A stretch of 64,000 nt of DNA from Actinomycetaceae bacterium (lineage in GTDB: Bacteria; Actinomycetota; Actinomycetes; Actinomycetales; Actinomycetaceae), in the NCBI GenBank assembly GCA_030532405.1, contig JAUNLF010000001.1:124001-188000 (forward strand), read 5' to 3'. A program made the translations under genes and the position numbers. The notes under the pieces were generated by a model, which was not told where the DNA came from, made no database searches, and was given only the letters and a program-made list of their open reading frames with translations. This document shows, one piece after another, positions 1 through 10,106 of the stretch; positions within the stretch are counted from its first letter, which is position 1; each line of letters starts with the position of its first letter.

Positions 1-519
1 AGCCACTGACAAGCCGGCGCGGGTTGAGCGCTGCAAGTCAGCGCCCTCCGGATTAGACGTCAGTGCCAGAGCAAACAACCCCTTGCCGTGTTCGGCTGCA
101 AGCCGGGCGGTCTGATCGTAAGCGCCCGGCCCCATGTACGGCGACACCGTGATCGCGTCGGCCTCAAGCGGCGCCCCCTTTGGTAAGAACGCGTCGGCGT
201 AACCGGCCATCGTGGATCCAATATCCCCGCGCTTTACATCCAGCACGGTGAGGATTCCGCGTTCGCGCGCAGTACCCAGAACGTCCTCCAGGACAGCAAT
301 TCCCGCCGACCCAAAACGTTCAAAAAATGCTGACTGCGGTTTGATTGCAGCCGCGTTTTCAAGGCCGTCGAGGGCGCGGCTGGCGAACTCTTTGAGTCCG
401 TGAACCGTGTCGGGCAGACCCCAACGCTGTAGCAGTGCGGCGTGCGGGTCAATACCCGCGCACACCGGGCCGCGCTGGTCGATTGCGGCCTGTAGGCGAG
501 CGCCGAAAGACTCAGGCAT
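1..519 (-). CDS. pyrF: orotidine 5'-phosphate decarboxylase (partial, C-terminus outside window)
   Basis: Decarboxylates OMP to UMP, the last step of de novo pyrimidine synthesis. The frame reads M-P-E-S-F-G from an ATG at 519 and stays open to the left edge, so about 173 N-terminal residues are visible. CAGIDPH, the AIKPQ strand and the [10 protein letters not shown] segment match the long type-2 OMP decarboxylase family of actinobacteria; the D-x-K-x-x-D in VLDVKRGD carries the catalytic Lys/Asp residues. The start overlaps the end of carB by 8 bases, so the two are probably translationally coupled as the last visible gene of the pyr operon. Confidence 0.93.
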   Translation of the reverse strand, partial: MPESFGARLQAAIDQRGPVCAGIDPHAALLQRWGLPDTVHGLKEFASRALDGLENAAAIKPQSAFFERFGSAGIAVLEDVLGTARERGILTVLDVKRGDIGSTMAGYADAFLPKGAPLEADAITVSPYMGPGAYDQTARLAAEHGKGLFALALTSNPEGADLQRSTRAGLSVA

Positions 520-3500
520 TTGAGGCCTCCCGCTTGTTGTGGCGATCTTCGCGTTCACGGTCGTAATCCTGCAAAGACTTCACGTCGCAGTGTCCGCCCC
601 GAATCACTTCGATTGCGCGAACCGCCGCGTTAAACGCCTGCATCGTGGTGACAATAGCTTTACCCGAGGAGGTCGTTGCCGCGCGGATCTTGTAGCCGTC
701 ACGGCGCTGGGACTGACCCTGCGGGGTGTTAACCACCATGTCCACCTGGCCGTTGTAGATCAGGTCGGTGATGGTGGGCTCGCCCTCTTGACGCTCCGAT
801 TCCTTGTGAACCACTTCAACGTCAATGCCGTTTCGGCGAAGCACCGACGCGGTTCCGGCGGTGGCTAGAACGCGGAAGCCCATCTCGACCAGTTTCACGA
901 CGGGGAACACGGCGTTGCGCTTGTCGGCGTCCGCGATCGAAATGAACACGGTGCCCTGCGTTGGCAGTCCGCCAAAGGCAGCTACCTGGGACTTTGCGTA
1001 GGCCGCGGGGAACGACAGGTCGTGGCCCATGACTTCGCCGGTGGAGCGCATTTCGGGGCCGAGGAGCGTGTCCACGACCTCGCCCTTTTCGTCGCGGAAC
1101 CGGTCGAACGGCAACACAGCTTCCTTAACGGCGATCGGCTCGTCCAGGTCGATCACGGACTGGTCGCGCATCGGCAGCTCGCCAGCCGCGCGCAGCTGCG
1201 CGATCGTCTGCCCCATCTGAATCTTCGCGGCCGCCCTGGCAAGCGCCACACCGGAGGCCTTCGACGCAAACGGAACCGTGCGCGATGCGCGCGGATTCGC
1301 CTCAATCACGTAGAGCACATCGGATGCCAGTGCGAACTGGATGTTCAACAATCCGCGCACACCCACCCCGTCGGCAATCGCCCTCGTGGATCGAACAATG
1401 CGGTCAATCTGACGCGACGACAGGGTCATTGGCGGCATAACGCACGCGGAGTCACCGGAGTGAATGCCGGCCTCCTCGATGTGCTCCATGATGCCGCCCA
1501 TGAACAGGTCGGTGCCGTCGTACAGCGCGTCCACGTCGATCTCGACGGCGTCATCCAAGAAGCGGTCGATCAAAAGCGGGCCGTTAGCGAACGACTCATC
1601 CCCCAGGCGCTGCAGGTAGTCGCGCAGACCGTCCTCGTCATACACGATTTCCATGCCACGGCCGCCAAGAACGAACGACGGGCGAGCCAAAACCGGGTAG
1701 CCAACCTTGTCAGCAACTTCCAAAGCCGCGGTCGGCGTCGTTGCAGTGCCGTGCGCGGGCGCGGGAAGGCCAACGTTGTCGAGGACGCGGCCGAACTCCT
1801 CGCGGTCTTCAGCCAAATCGATCGACTCGGGAGTCGTACCCACAATTGGCACGCCCGCCGCCTTCAAATCGTTAGCAAGGGACAGCGGAGTTTGACCACC
1901 AAGCTGCACCAACATGCCCGCGACGGGGCCTGCGGCCTGCTCGGTTTCATAGATTTCGAGGACGTCCTCAAGCGTGAGCGGCTCAAAATACAGGCGGTCG
2001 GAAATGTCGTAGTCGGTAGACACGGTCTCGGGGTTGCAGTTAATCATGATCGTGTCGTACTCAGATTCCAACGCCAACGTCGCGTGAACACAGGAGTAGT
2101 CGAACTCGATTCCCTGCCCAATCCTGTTCGGACCGGAGCCCAAGATGATCACGGCCGGACGGTCGCGCTGCTCAATCTCGGAAATATCTTCGTAAGTCGA
2201 GTAATAGTACGGCGTGCGCGCCTCGCACATTCCCGCACACGTATCCACGGCCTTGTAAACGGGGTGAATGTTGTAAGCGCGGCGAATCTCGCGAACCACT
2301 TCCTCTTGCATTCCGCGAAGGGACGCGATTTGCGCATCCGAAAAACCGTGCTTCTTAGCTTCTCGTAGCACATCCGCAGTGAGGGCGTCCGCGTCCATAA
2401 CTTCGCGCGCTATTTGCTCAAGCAACTGCAACTGGTCCACAAACCACGGGTCGATCGCGGTTGCATCACAAATCTGCTTAGTGGTCGCGCCCGCGCGGAT
2501 TGCCTGCTGCACCTCGATCAGGCGGCCCTCCGTCGGAGTTTGCATGCGCTGCAAGAGCTCACCAAGCTCGCCCTCGTTTGGCGCATCACCGTCCCAATGG
2601 AAGGTAACGCCCTTCTTGTCGATTGAACGCTGCGCTTTTTGGAGCGCTTCAGTGAAGTTACGGCCAATCGCCATCGCTTCACCCACCGACTTCATAGAGG
2701 TCGTGAGCGTCTTGTCGGACGCGGGGAACTTCTCGAACGCGAAGCGCGGCACCTTCACAACCACGTAGTCGATTGCCGGCGAATCCGCGGCCGTGCGGCC
2801 AGCCGCAATGTCGTTTGGAATTTCCGCGAGGTCGTAGCCAATCGCCAGGCGGGCTGCGATCTTTGCGATCGGGATGCCGGTCGCCTTGGAAGCCAGCGCC
2901 GAGGAACGCGACACGCGCGGGTTCATCTCGATAACCACGATGCGGCCATCCGCGGGATTCAGCGCGAACTGGATGTTACAACCACCCTGGTTCACACCCA
3001 CTTCGGTGATCACGTCAGTGCCGATCTTGTACAGGTTCTGAAGCTCTTCGTCAGTGAGCGTCAACGTCGGCGCAATCGTGATCGAGTCACCGGTGTGAAC
3101 ACCCATCGGGTCCACGTTTTCAATCGCGGTGATAATCATCGTGTGGCCGGTGCGGTCACGAATCAGTTCAAGCTCGATCTCTTTCCACCCCAGGATGGAT
3201 TCTTCAAGCAACACTTCGTTCGTAATCGAATCGCGCAGGCCGTGCCCCACAAAGCGGCGCAGTTCCTCCTCGTCGTGAGCAAAACCTGACCCCAGGCCAC
3301 CCATCGTGAACGAGGGGCGCACAACCAGCGGGTAGCCGAGCTCTTCGGCGGCCGCCAAAGCATCTTCCATCGAGTGCGCAATCCGCGACCTCGCGACCTC
3401 AGCCCCGCAACGCTCCACGGCATCCTTGAACGCGTCGCGGTCTTCACCCGCGTTAATCGCCTCGTACGTGGCGCCAATCATTTCGACGCCGTACTTTTCC

Positions 3501-3823
3501 AGCACGCCCGCCTCAACCAGGCCCATTGCGGTGTTCAGCGCGGTTTGTCCGCCCAGAGTCGGAAGTAGCGCGTCGGGGCGTTCCTTCGCAATAATTTTCT
3601 CGACGACTTCGACCGTGATCGGCTCGATGTAGGTAGCGTCCGCCATGTTCGGGTCCGTCATGATGGTTGCGGGGTTGGAGTTCACCAACACCACGCGCAC
3701 GCCCTCTTCTTTCAAAACGCGACACGCCTGCGACCCCGAGTAGTCAAACTCGCACGCCTGCCCTATAACGATCGGGCCGGATCCAATCACGAGGACGGAC
3801 TTAATATCTGTTCTCAGTGGCAT
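512..3823 (-). CDS. carB: carbamoyl-phosphate synthase large subunit
   Basis: Makes carbamoyl phosphate from bicarbonate, ammonia and two ATP for pyrimidine and arginine synthesis. The 1103 residues are normal for the family. Two homologous ATP-grasp halves are complete: the first starts with [17 protein letters not shown] and the second repeats it as [16 protein letters not shown] near residue 560. An MGS-like allosteric domain is at the C-terminus ([11 protein letters not shown] onward). The start overlaps the end of carA by 10 bases. The large subunit looks intact although its partner CarA lacks the glutaminase domain; ammonia would then have to be free or come from another amidotransferase. 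Confidence 0.97.
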   Translation of the reverse strand: MPLRTDIKSVLVIGSGPIVIGQACEFDYSGSQACRVLKEEGVRVVLVNSNPATIMTDPNMADATYIEPITVEVVEKIIAKERPDALLPTLGGQTALNTAMGLVEAGVLEKYGVEMIGATYEAINAGEDRDAFKDAVERCGAEVARSRIAHSMEDALAAAEELGYPLVVRPSFTMGGLGSGFAHDEEELRRFVGHGLRDSITNEVLLEESILGWKEIELELIRDRTGHTMIITAIENVDPMGVHTGDSITIAPTLTLTDEELQNLYKIGTDVITEVGVNQGGCNIQFALNPADGRIVVIEMNPRVSRSSALASKATGIPIAKIAARLAIGYDLAEIPNDIAAGRTAADSPAIDYVVVKVPRFAFEKFPASDKTLTTSMKSVGEAMAIGRNFTEALQKAQRSIDKKGVTFHWDGDAPNEGELGELLQRMQTPTEGRLIEVQQAIRAGATTKQICDATAIDPWFVDQLQLLEQIAREVMDADALTADVLREAKKHGFSDAQIASLRGMQEEVVREIRRAYNIHPVYKAVDTCAGMCEARTPYYYSTYEDISEIEQRDRPAVIILGSGPNRIGQGIEFDYSCVHATLALESEYDTIMINCNPETVSTDYDISDRLYFEPLTLEDVLEIYETEQAAGPVAGMLVQLGGQTPLSLANDLKAAGVPIVGTTPESIDLAEDREEFGRVLDNVGLPAPAHGTATTPTAALEVADKVGYPVLARPSFVLGGRGMEIVYDEDGLRDYLQRLGDESFANGPLLIDRFLDDAVEIDVDALYDGTDLFMGGIMEHIEEAGIHSGDSACVMPPMTLSSRQIDRIVRSTRAIADGVGVRGLLNIQFALASDVLYVIEANPRASRTVPFASKASGVALARAAAKIQMGQTIAQLRAAGELPMRDQSVIDLDEPIAVKEAVLPFDRFRDEKGEVVDTLLGPEMRSTGEVMGHDLSFPAAYAKSQVAAFGGLPTQGTVFISIADADKRNAVFPVVKLVEMGFRVLATAGTASVLRRNGIDVEVVHKESERQEGEPTITDLIYNGQVDMVVNTPQGQSQRRDGYKIRAATTSSGKAIVTTMQAFNAAVRAIEVIRGGHCDVKSLQDYDREREDRHNKREASNA

Positions 3824-4341
3824 TTGGCTTCTCCTTCACCGGCGTTCTTCACGCGCTGGACAAGTTCATTCACGATCGAGCGCGGAATCGGCGTGCTTTG
3901 CGACAGCTCACCGAGCGCCTCGGGCAGGCAATCCCCCGAAAAAATTCCAACCTTAACTTCCGGGTTGTTCACGGCAATGCGCGCGATCGCCCTCGTATCC
4001 ACGTGCGATACGCCAACGACGTTTTCATTTTTGAGGGCGGGCTCAAGCTCGCCTTCGGACTGCCAGTTGGACGCCAGGCGGGCTGGCTCTCGAAGCACCA
4101 GGCCGGCCGCGCAGTAGCTTTGCGACTTCGCGTCAGCCTCGTGCACTCCCACGTTGCCGATGTGAGGGCTGGTGAAAAGCACGATTGCGCCCTCATTTGC
4201 CGGATCTGTTAGGGCCTGCTGGTATGCGGTTACGGACGTGTCAACGACGAGGCGCCCGCACGCGCACCCCGACGCGGCCCAAGACAGGCCGCGAAACACG
4301 TGGCCCTGATCGGTAACTAAAACTGCTGGTAGCTGGCTCAT
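3814..4341 (-). CDS. carA: carbamoyl-phosphate synthase small subunit, N-terminal domain only
   Basis: The 175 residues align with the N-terminal small-chain domain of Car[21 protein letters not shown], a [10 protein letters not shown] segment, SPHIGNVG, and VDTRAIAR all have direct counterparts in E. coli CarA up to about residue 165. The class-I glutamine amidotransferase domain that normally follows (about 200 residues with the catalytic Cys-His-Glu triad) is absent. The frame stops and carB begins inside the last codons, so there is no frameshift remnant. The ATG start overlaps the pyrC stop (ATGA) with a GGAGG-type ribosome site; a longer frame upstream exists but would run back into pyrC. 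The enzyme may depend on ammonia or use a separate glutaminase; that part is inference. Confidence 0.88.
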   Translation of the reverse strand: MSQLPAVLVTDQGHVFRGLSWAASGCACGRLVVDTSVTAYQQALTDPANEGAIVLFTSPHIGNVGVHEADAKSQSYCAAGLVLREPARLASNWQSEGELEPALKNENVVGVSHVDTRAIARIAVNNPEVKVGIFSGDCLPEALGELSQSTPIPRSIVNELVQRVKNAGEGEAKCH

Positions 4342-5651
4342 CGGTCCTCCTTTGCAACCGGCTGGCCGCCGCGAACCGTGATAGCGCCGCGGTAAACGGT
4401 GTAGAGCACCTGCCCCTTCAGCGTCTGCCCCACGTACGGCGTATTCGTCGAGCGCGTCCACTGGCTATCGGGATCAACCGTGCGCTCCACGTCGGGATCA
4501 ACGAACGCGAGGTTCGCGAAGCTGCCGGCCTCAATCGGCTGGCCCTGCTCATCCGACACGCGACCGATCTCGGCGGGCTTTTCCGACATGACGCGTGCAA
4601 TGTCACGCCAGTTCATGCGCTCCGTTGCAACCATCGTGGTGATTAGCACGGGTAGCGCGGTCTCCAGGCCCGTCATACCAAACGCGCCTGCCTGCCATTC
4701 GCAGTCCTTCTTTTCCAAAGGATGCGGAGCGTGGTCCGTTCCAACCGTGTCGATCGTTCCATCAGCGAGGGCGTCTCGAAGCGCTTCCACGTCTTCGGCG
4801 CGGCGCAACGGTGGGTTTACCTTGTAGCGCGGATCGTATGTGCGCGCCTTTTCTTCGGTCAGGAACAAGTGGTGGGGCGTGGCTTCAGCGGTAACGTTGA
4901 TGCCCTTCTTCTTTGCCGCGCGGATCTGCTCCACAGAGCCCTTCGTGGAGGCGTGCAGCACGTGGTAACGCGAGCCCACGTGTTCGGTTAGAGCCACGTC
5001 GCGGGCGATGATCGCTTCCTCCGCGACCGCCGGCCAGCCGGCAAGCCCCAGTTCGGAAGAAAGGGGCGACTCGTTCATCTGCGCGCCGGCCGTCAAGTCC
5101 GGGTCCTGCGCGTGCTGGGCGATAACGCCGTCAAAGATTTTCACGTATTCCAACGCCCTGCGCATAAGTACGGGGTCGGATACGCACATGCCGTCGTCAG
5201 AAAATACGCGCACGCGCGCGCTCGACTCCGCCATCGGCCCCATAGCCGACAGTGTTTTACCTTCCAGCCCAACGGTTACCGCGCCAACCGGGTGCACATC
5301 CACCCAAGCGGCCGCATCTCCGAGGGCCTTCACTTGTTCAACAACCGAGGCCGTATCGGCCACGGGATTGGTATTCGCCATCGCGAACACGCACGTGTAA
5401 CCGCCCACCGCGGCCGCACGAGTTCCCGTGAATACCGTTTCGGCGTCCTCCTGCCCCGGTTCACGCAAGTGAGTGTGAAAATCGACCAGGCCCGGCAGGG
5501 CAACCAGTCCGGAAACGTCAATAACCTCAGCGTCTGGGACGGCGCGGGCAGCATCTTCACCCACCGCAACGATTCGATCGCCCTCAACGGCGATATCGGC
5601 GACATCTTCGCCGTACGGGCGCGCGCCTTTGAACAGGTACTGGTTACTCAT
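4338..5651 (-). CDS. pyrC: dihydroorotase
   Basis: Cyclises carbamoyl aspartate to dihydroorotate (third step of UMP synthesis). The 437-residue class-I amidohydrolase shows the metal-binding [10 protein letters not shown] near residue 60, [11 protein letters not shown], and the late [10 protein letters not shown] motif. I chose the ATG giving M-S-N-Q-Y; seven codons upstream is another possible start, but this one overlaps the pyrB stop by 8 bases in the same way as the other operon junctions. It sits between pyrB and carA and is probably co-transcribed. Confidence 0.96.
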   Translation of the reverse strand: MSNQYLFKGARPYGEDVADIAVEGDRIVAVGEDAARAVPDAEVIDVSGLVALPGLVDFHTHLREPGQEDAETVFTGTRAAAVGGYTCVFAMANTNPVADTASVVEQVKALGDAAAWVDVHPVGAVTVGLEGKTLSAMGPMAESSARVRVFSDDGMCVSDPVLMRRALEYVKIFDGVIAQHAQDPDLTAGAQMNESPLSSELGLAGWPAVAEEAIIARDVALTEHVGSRYHVLHASTKGSVEQIRAAKKKGINVTAEATPHHLFLTEEKARTYDPRYKVNPPLRRAEDVEALRDALADGTIDTVGTDHAPHPLEKKDCEWQAGAFGMTGLETALPVLITTMVATERMNWRDIARVMSEKPAEIGRVSDEQGQPIEAGSFANLAFVDPDVERTVDPDSQWTRSTNTPYVGQTLKGQVLYTVYRGAITVRGGQPVAKEDR

Positions 5652-6615
5652 TGATTGCCCCCTGGTTTGCAAGAAGTAGGTACAGCGCCGCCATGCGAAC
5701 GCTCACCCCGTTATTGACTTGTTGAACGATTACGGATTGGACGGAGTCGGCTGCCTGCGCGCAAATCTCCAGTCCGCGGTTGAGCGGGCCCGGATGCATG
5801 ATCGCGGTCTTTTTCGACAGGCGTTCGAAGCGGTCGATATCGAGGCCGTACGCGTGATGGTATTCGCCGGGCGACGGGAAGAAGCCGCCGCCTATCGAAC
5901 TCATGCGTTCGCGTTGAACGCGGAGCATAATCACCGCGTCGGGGTGGTCTGACAGTGCTTCATCGAGGTCGTACGTAACGTCGCACGGCCAGTTTTCAAC
6001 GCCTAGCGGCACGAGGGTGGGCGGGGCGACGAGGGTTACGCGGGCACCCAGTAGGGACATGAGTTGCACGTCGGAGCGGGCTACACGCGAATGCAGGATG
6101 TCGCCCACGATCACGACGTGAGCGCCGTCCAAGGTACTCCCCGACTCGGCGGGCGCGCCGTTGTTCGTGTAGTGGCGACGCAACGTCATAGCATCTAGCA
6201 GGGCTTGGGTCGGGTGCTGGTGAGTGCCATCCCCGGCGTTCAAAACCGGGCGGTGGATCCAACCGGCGTGAGCCAGGCGGTGCGCGGCCCCCGAAGACGA
6301 GTGCCGGACGACCACGGCGTCCGCCCCCATCGCCTGCAGTGTGAGTGCCGTGTCTTTTAGGGACTCGCCCTTGGATACCGAGGACCCCTTGGACGAAAAG
6401 TTGATCACGTCTGCCGACAAGCGCTTGGCCGCGGTTTCAAAAGACAGGCGCGTCCTGGTGGAGTCTTCAAAGAACAGGTTCACAACCGTCTTGCCGCGAA
6501 GCGTTGGTAGTTTTTTGACCGCGCGCGACTGGGTCGCAGCCATCGCTTCGGCAGTGTCAAGCAGTGTGAGGGCGTCTTCGAGAGTTAAGTCTTCGATCGA
6601 GATCAGGTGCTTCAT
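5644..6615 (-). CDS. pyrB: aspartate carbamoyltransferase catalytic subunit
   Basis: Transfers the carbamoyl group to aspartate. The 323 residues contain the carbamoyl-phosphate loop [13 protein letters not shown] (about residues 50-62), the [12 protein letters not shown] lid, the VVVRH strand and HPGPLNRG near the end, all diagnostic of ATCase. No pyrI regulatory subunit is visible in the window, as usual in actinobacteria. The start overlaps the pyrR stop (ATGA). Confidence 0.97.
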   Translation of the reverse strand: MKHLISIEDLTLEDALTLLDTAEAMAATQSRAVKKLPTLRGKTVVNLFFEDSTRTRLSFETAAKRLSADVINFSSKGSSVSKGESLKDTALTLQAMGADAVVVRHSSSGAAHRLAHAGWIHRPVLNAGDGTHQHPTQALLDAMTLRRHYTNNGAPAESGSTLDGAHVVIVGDILHSRVARSDVQLMSLLGARVTLVAPPTLVPLGVENWPCDVTYDLDEALSDHPDAVIMLRVQRERMSSIGGGFFPSPGEYHHAYGLDIDRFERLSKKTAIMHPGPLNRGLEICAQAADSVQSVIVQQVNNGVSVRMAALYLLLANQGAINE

Positions 6616-7151
6616 GCGTTCTCCCGGATAATCACCGCGTCGGTGTCATCAACTTCGCTCAGCGTTATATCCACGGATTCACTTCGCGAAGTCGGCAGGT
6701 TCTTGCCCACAAAGTCGGGCCTAATGGGAAGCTCGCGGTGACCGCGGTCAACGAGAACCGCAAGGCGAACCGCGGAGGGGCGGCCGATATCGAATAGCGC
6801 GTCCATGGCTGCTTTAACAGTTCGACCGGTGTACAGCACGTCATCAACTACGATGACTGTCTTTCCGTCAATGCCACCGCCGGGAATGCGCGTGGGGTGA
6901 GGTGTGCGGATCGGTTGTTCAGCCAGGTCATCGCGATACATCGTGATGTCTACGGATCCAGCTTCAATGCTTGCGCCCGTGATTTCAGAAATCTTGGCAG
7001 CTATCCGCCCCGCTAGTGGGACTCCCCTGGTCGGAATCCCAAGCACGACAATGTTAGAACCACCGTCAGTGCGTTCAATAATCTCGTACGAAATGCGCGC
7101 AATTGCTCGCGCAATCTGGTCCTCATTGAGGACGGTTTTTTGTGGTGTCAA
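6612..7151 (-). CDS. pyrR: PyrR bifunctional pyr-operon regulator / uracil phosphoribosyltransferase
   Basis: An RNA-binding regulator that represses the pyr operon when UMP is high and has uracil phosphoribosyltransferase activity. The 179 residues show the PRPP loop [13 protein letters not shown] near residue 95 and the family's [10 protein letters not shown] segment. The start is a TTG (M-T-P-Q-K) with AAGGAG nine bases upstream; the nearby GTG is out of frame and stops at once. It is the first gene of the pyr operon, and its own leader carries a PyrR-binding loop covering the ribosome site, which points to translational autoregulation. Confidence 0.95.
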   Translation of the reverse strand: MTPQKTVLNEDQIARAIARISYEIIERTDGGSNIVVLGIPTRGVPLAGRIAAKISEITGASIEAGSVDITMYRDDLAEQPIRTPHPTRIPGGGIDGKTVIVVDDVLYTGRTVKAAMDALFDIGRPSAVRLAVLVDRGHRELPIRPDFVGKNLPTSRSESVDITLSEVDDTDAVIIRENA

Positions 7152-7158
7152 TGCACCG

Positions 7159-7190
7159 CTCTCCTTACCCGCCTCTCTGGACGGCTTTAA
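7159..7190 (-). promoter_or_regulatory. PyrR-binding RNA leader overlapping the pyrR ribosome-binding site
   Basis: Read on the minus strand the leader carries GTCCAGAGAGGC followed by GGGTAAGGA, matching the conserved PyrR binding loop (UCCNGNGAGGC..GNNAAGG) known from Bacillus and mycobacteria. Flanking CCG and CGG can close a stem. The AAGGAG of the loop is also the Shine-Dalgarno of the TTG-started pyrR. No terminator/antiterminator lies between it and pyrR, so PyrR binding would block translation, as described for Mycobacterium smegmatis. Confidence 0.82.
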
Positions 7191-7213
7191 AGGATTGATT
7201 TATTTAATGTTAA

Positions 7214-7240
7214 CGCCCGAACCGGTCACCGGTTCGGGCG
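7214..7240 (-). terminator. hairpin terminator after nusB
   Basis: A perfect 13-bp inverted repeat (CGCCCGAACCGGT / ACCGGTTCGGGCG) follows the nusB stop by 7 bases and precedes the pyrR leader. The downstream T content is modest. It probably separates the efp-nusB transcript from the pyr operon. Confidence 0.7.
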
Positions 7241-7246
7241 TCTCAT

Positions 7247-7867
7247 TTACGGAGTATTCAATTGTGAATCAGCTTCGTCGGCCTGCTCGACCGCGTCGCC
7301 GTCAGGCCCCGGGTATTCGGTGGTCTGTTCAACGGTAGAAACCGTTTCCTCACCGTAGTCCCGCGCGAGGTCGACCGGTTCGTCTTCGTCACGCGGAGCT
7401 AAAGCGGCTTGGAAAGCATCATCGGTGGCCTGCACCTCGGCGGCTTCCTTACGAATAGCGTCGAGAATGCCATTCACAACCGACGGTGACTCATCCGTGG
7501 AAATATCCTTCGTGATCGTCACGGCCTCATCGATTGCAGTAATAGCGGGCACGTCATCGTTCCAAACGATCTCCCAAGTGCCAACCCGAAGCACCGCGCG
7601 GTCAGCGGAGGGCAACCGGTCGAAGTCACGCTTCGTAGTATGCACCTCAAGCAGGTCATCTATTTGATAGATGTGCGCAGCCACGCCCTCAATAATCTGA
7701 ATCGCATATTCAGGAAGGGGCGTCTGCGCGGCCGTGACCACCTTGCGCTCATCCAGAAGTTCCAGAATCGCGCCGGGTGTCATCTGACCGCGCTGGTCAG
7801 CCTCAAAAATCGTGTCGATCGCACGCTTACGGGCGCGCGTACGAGACGTGTAACGTCGTGAGCTCAT
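7247..7867 (-). CDS. nusB: transcription antitermination protein NusB
   Basis: Binds boxA RNA with NusE/S10 during rRNA antitermination. The 206 residues begin with SRRYTSRTRARKRAIDTIFEADQRG, the typical NusB opening (A-R..A...L/IFEADQR), and carry the core helices up to NGILDAIRKE. An acidic, low-complexity tail of about 65 residues (about residue 140 onward) extends beyond the E. coli length, as in several actinobacteria. The start shares the TAATG junction with efp. Confidence 0.93.
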   Translation of the reverse strand: MSSRRYTSRTRARKRAIDTIFEADQRGQMTPGAILELLDERKVVTAAQTPLPEYAIQIIEGVAAHIYQIDDLLEVHTTKRDFDRLPSADRAVLRVGTWEIVWNDDVPAITAIDEAVTITKDISTDESPSVVNGILDAIRKEAAEVQATDDAFQAALAPRDEDEPVDLARDYGEETVSTVEQTTEYPGPDGDAVEQADEADSQLNTP

Positions 7868-8430
7868 TAGTCGTTAACGCGACCTGCGTATTCACCGGTG
7901 CGGGTATCAATCTTGATGCGCGTACCCTGATCGACGAACAGCGGAACCTGAACCTCGTAGCCGGTCTCAACCGTTGCGGGCTTCGTGCCAGCATTCGAAC
8001 GGTCACCCTGCACGCCGGGCTCGGTGTAAGTAATCTCGAGGGTCACGTTCGCGGGAAGCTCAACGTAAAGCACGTTGCCTTCGTACATCGAAACAATGGC
8101 CTCTTGGTTCTCCACCATGTAGTTCTTCAAGTCGCCAACAACCTCGCCGGTAACCAGAATCTGGTCGTACGTGGAGGCATCCATGAAGACGTAGTCGTTG
8201 CCGTCCTGGTACAGGTAGATCATATCACGGCGGTCAACAGTGGCCGTTTCGACCTTGACTCCAGCATTGAAGGTCTTGTCGATGATCTTGCCAGACAGAA
8301 CGTTCTTGATCTTGGTACGCACGAATGCGGGGCCCTTGCCCGGCTTGACGTGCTGGAATTCGACGACCGACCAAAGCTGGTTGTCGATCTTTAGAACCAT
8401 TCCGTTCTTCAAGTCATTAGTAGTTGCCAC
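7867..8430 (-). CDS. efp: translation elongation factor P
   Basis: Relieves ribosome stalling at polyproline. The 187 residues have the KOW-like N domain ([28 protein letters not shown]), the OB domains and the C-terminal [12 protein letters not shown] signature. The loop lysine of PGKGPAF is present. An efp-nusB pair downstream of aro genes is a standard actinobacterial arrangement; the usual aroQ and pepP between aroB and efp are missing here. Confidence 0.97.
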   Translation of the reverse strand: MATTNDLKNGMVLKIDNQLWSVVEFQHVKPGKGPAFVRTKIKNVLSGKIIDKTFNAGVKVETATVDRRDMIYLYQDGNDYVFMDASTYDQILVTGEVVGDLKNYMVENQEAIVSMYEGNVLYVELPANVTLEITYTEPGVQGDRSNAGTKPATVETGYEVQVPLFVDQGTRIKIDTRTGEYAGRVND

Positions 8431-8481
8431 GTATGTTCCTTACCCTACATAAGTTTCAGTTCGGCTTTAGGATACCCCTAA

Positions 8482-8988
8482 TCACGCCTGAAATGCGAGA
8501 ATGCGATCCGCGACGTACTGCGGTTTTGACAGTGAGGTATCAATCACCAAGTCGGCCAGGCCCTCGTAAGATTCGCGGTACTGCTGCACCATGTCACTCA
8601 AGATCCGCCGGGTCGGACCCATCGAAATCGAACGCGGCGCATTCAAACCAGTACGCCGCATCAGGGTTGAGGTATCAGCAAAAAGTTCAACCACCGTCAC
8701 GTCTTCGAGTTGCTTGATGCGCTCTTGCACCTTCGCCTCACGCGTCACACCCGGAGCCAAAACAAGCACGCCCTCCCGGTCCAAAATAACCTTCGCTACT
8801 TGAAGTGCCGCTACTTCGTAGGCTTCCTCCCCGTTTCGAATCAGAAAAATCGACGCGTCTTCGCCCACCGTTTCCAAAAAGACGTCTTCAAAATCGTGGA
8901 GGGCGAGGCCGGCACGCTCCGCGATCTGCTCGGCAACACTGGTTTTGCCGGCTCCGGAAACGCCGATAATTACGTAGCTCTTAGGCAC
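8482..8988 (-). CDS. shikimate-kinase-like P-loop protein, probably degenerate
   Basis: The 168 residues align with AroK: a Walker A GVSGAGKTS at the N-terminus, R-S-I-S where AroK has the lid R-P-L-L, and a late YRESYEGLADLVIDTS resembling R-x-x-L-Y-x-x-x-A. Several shikimate contacts differ from the canonical copy at 10107: the D-x-D pair reads D-F-E, the F-R of the substrate pocket reads A-Y, and the G-G-G motif reads A-P-G. The GTG start at 8988 overlaps the aroB stop by 8 bases with GGGAG upstream. It may be a paralogue with another substrate or a regulator; a standard shikimate kinase function is doubtful. Confidence 0.7.
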   Translation of the reverse strand: MPKSYVIIGVSGAGKTSVAEQIAERAGLALHDFEDVFLETVGEDASIFLIRNGEEAYEVAALQVAKVILDREGVLVLAPGVTREAKVQERIKQLEDVTVVELFADTSTLMRRTGLNAPRSISMGPTRRILSDMVQQYRESYEGLADLVIDTSLSKPQYVADRILAFQA

Positions 8989-10054
8989 TAACAACTCCCA
9001 TTGCGATGGCTGCTCGGTGCAGGACTTCAGGTTCGACAGTCTTAACACCCGAATGGTTCGAACCGCAGGTGAGTACCATCCTCACCTGGCTGGATCGGAC
9101 CTTCTTGTCGGAGGTCATGACCTCGATTAGGCTATCGAAGTTGTCGGACTTCCACGATATGGGCAGGCCCTGCTTCACCAGGGTTGACTCCTGGATTTTG
9201 CGCCATTCTTCCTTACAAAAGCCCATCTCTTGCGCGACGTGCGCCGCATACACGATGCCGATCGAGACAGCTTCACCGTGACGGATCTCGTAATTCTCAA
9301 GCTTTTCAATCACGTGCGCCAAAGTGTGGCCGTAGTTCAGAAGCTCGCGCATGCCGGATTCTTTGAGGTCGGAGCTCACGACTTCAGCTTTAACGCGCAC
9401 CGCTTTCTCAACCAGGTCAATGACCTCGGGGTCGCCCTTCTTGATGGGGCCGGCGTGTTCGACAACGTCCAGGATCGTGGAGTCACGGATAAATCCGCAC
9501 TTGATGACTTCGCCCATGCCCGCGTTGAACTCGGCGTCGGGCAGAGTGTCCAGCGTGTCAATGTCGGCAATGACCGCGATTGGCGAGTGGAATGCACCCG
9601 CCAGATTCTTTCCAAACGAGGTGTTTATCCCGGTCTTTCCACCAACCGCGGCGTCAACCATGCCCAGAAGTGTCGTTGGGACTTGGAGGACGGACACGCC
9701 CCGCAACCAGCTCGCCGCCACGAAGCCGGCCAGGTCGGTGGTGGCTCCCCCGCCAACTCCGACGATCAGGTCGCGCCTGCTGATATGCGCAGCACCCGCC
9801 GCGTCCCACGCGACCTCAAGCACGTCAACTGTCTTTCCAGCCTCGCCGTCGGGATGGATCAGGTAGCTTGGCTCAATGCGCGCGGCCTTCAAGATGTCGC
9901 CAACGCGCTTCGCGACCGCGGTCACCGATTCGGGGTGGATGATCAGGGCCCGCTCGTAGTCGTGGCGGTCCAAAGAAGCGGGAATCTCCTCTAGCGCGCC
10001 GCGCCCAATCTTCACTTGGTATTGGTGTTCTGCGGATACGTTCACAGTTCGCAT
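8981..10054 (-). CDS. aroB: 3-dehydroquinate synthase
   Basis: Converts DAHP to 3-dehydroquinate, second step of the shikimate pathway. The 357 residues show the NAD-binding GVGGGATTDLAGFVAASWLRG, the VGGKTGINTSFGKN segment and the metal-binding NYGHTLAHVIE and RHGEAVSIG motifs. I chose the ATG at 10054, ten bases after AGGAG; a GTG two codons upstream (10060) is equally possible. It lies downstream of aroK with a 52-base gap. Confidence 0.95.
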   Translation of the reverse strand: MRTVNVSAEHQYQVKIGRGALEEIPASLDRHDYERALIIHPESVTAVAKRVGDILKAARIEPSYLIHPDGEAGKTVDVLEVAWDAAGAAHISRRDLIVGVGGGATTDLAGFVAASWLRGVSVLQVPTTLLGMVDAAVGGKTGINTSFGKNLAGAFHSPIAVIADIDTLDTLPDAEFNAGMGEVIKCGFIRDSTILDVVEHAGPIKKGDPEVIDLVEKAVRVKAEVVSSDLKESGMRELLNYGHTLAHVIEKLENYEIRHGEAVSIGIVYAAHVAQEMGFCKEEWRKIQESTLVKQGLPISWKSDNFDSLIEVMTSDKKVRSSQVRMVLTCGSNHSGVKTVEPEVLHRAAIAMGVVSA

Positions 10055-10106
10055 TGTCACCTAGCTCCTCATTGACTGTTTATTTAAAACTTTGATCCCG
10101 GCCCGC

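Noticed and set aside
1022-2368. A 448-codon open frame on the plus strand opposite carB
   Set aside because: It is an antisense shadow of the conserved carB frame; its translation is His/Arg/Val-rich with no recognisable domain and no ribosome site.
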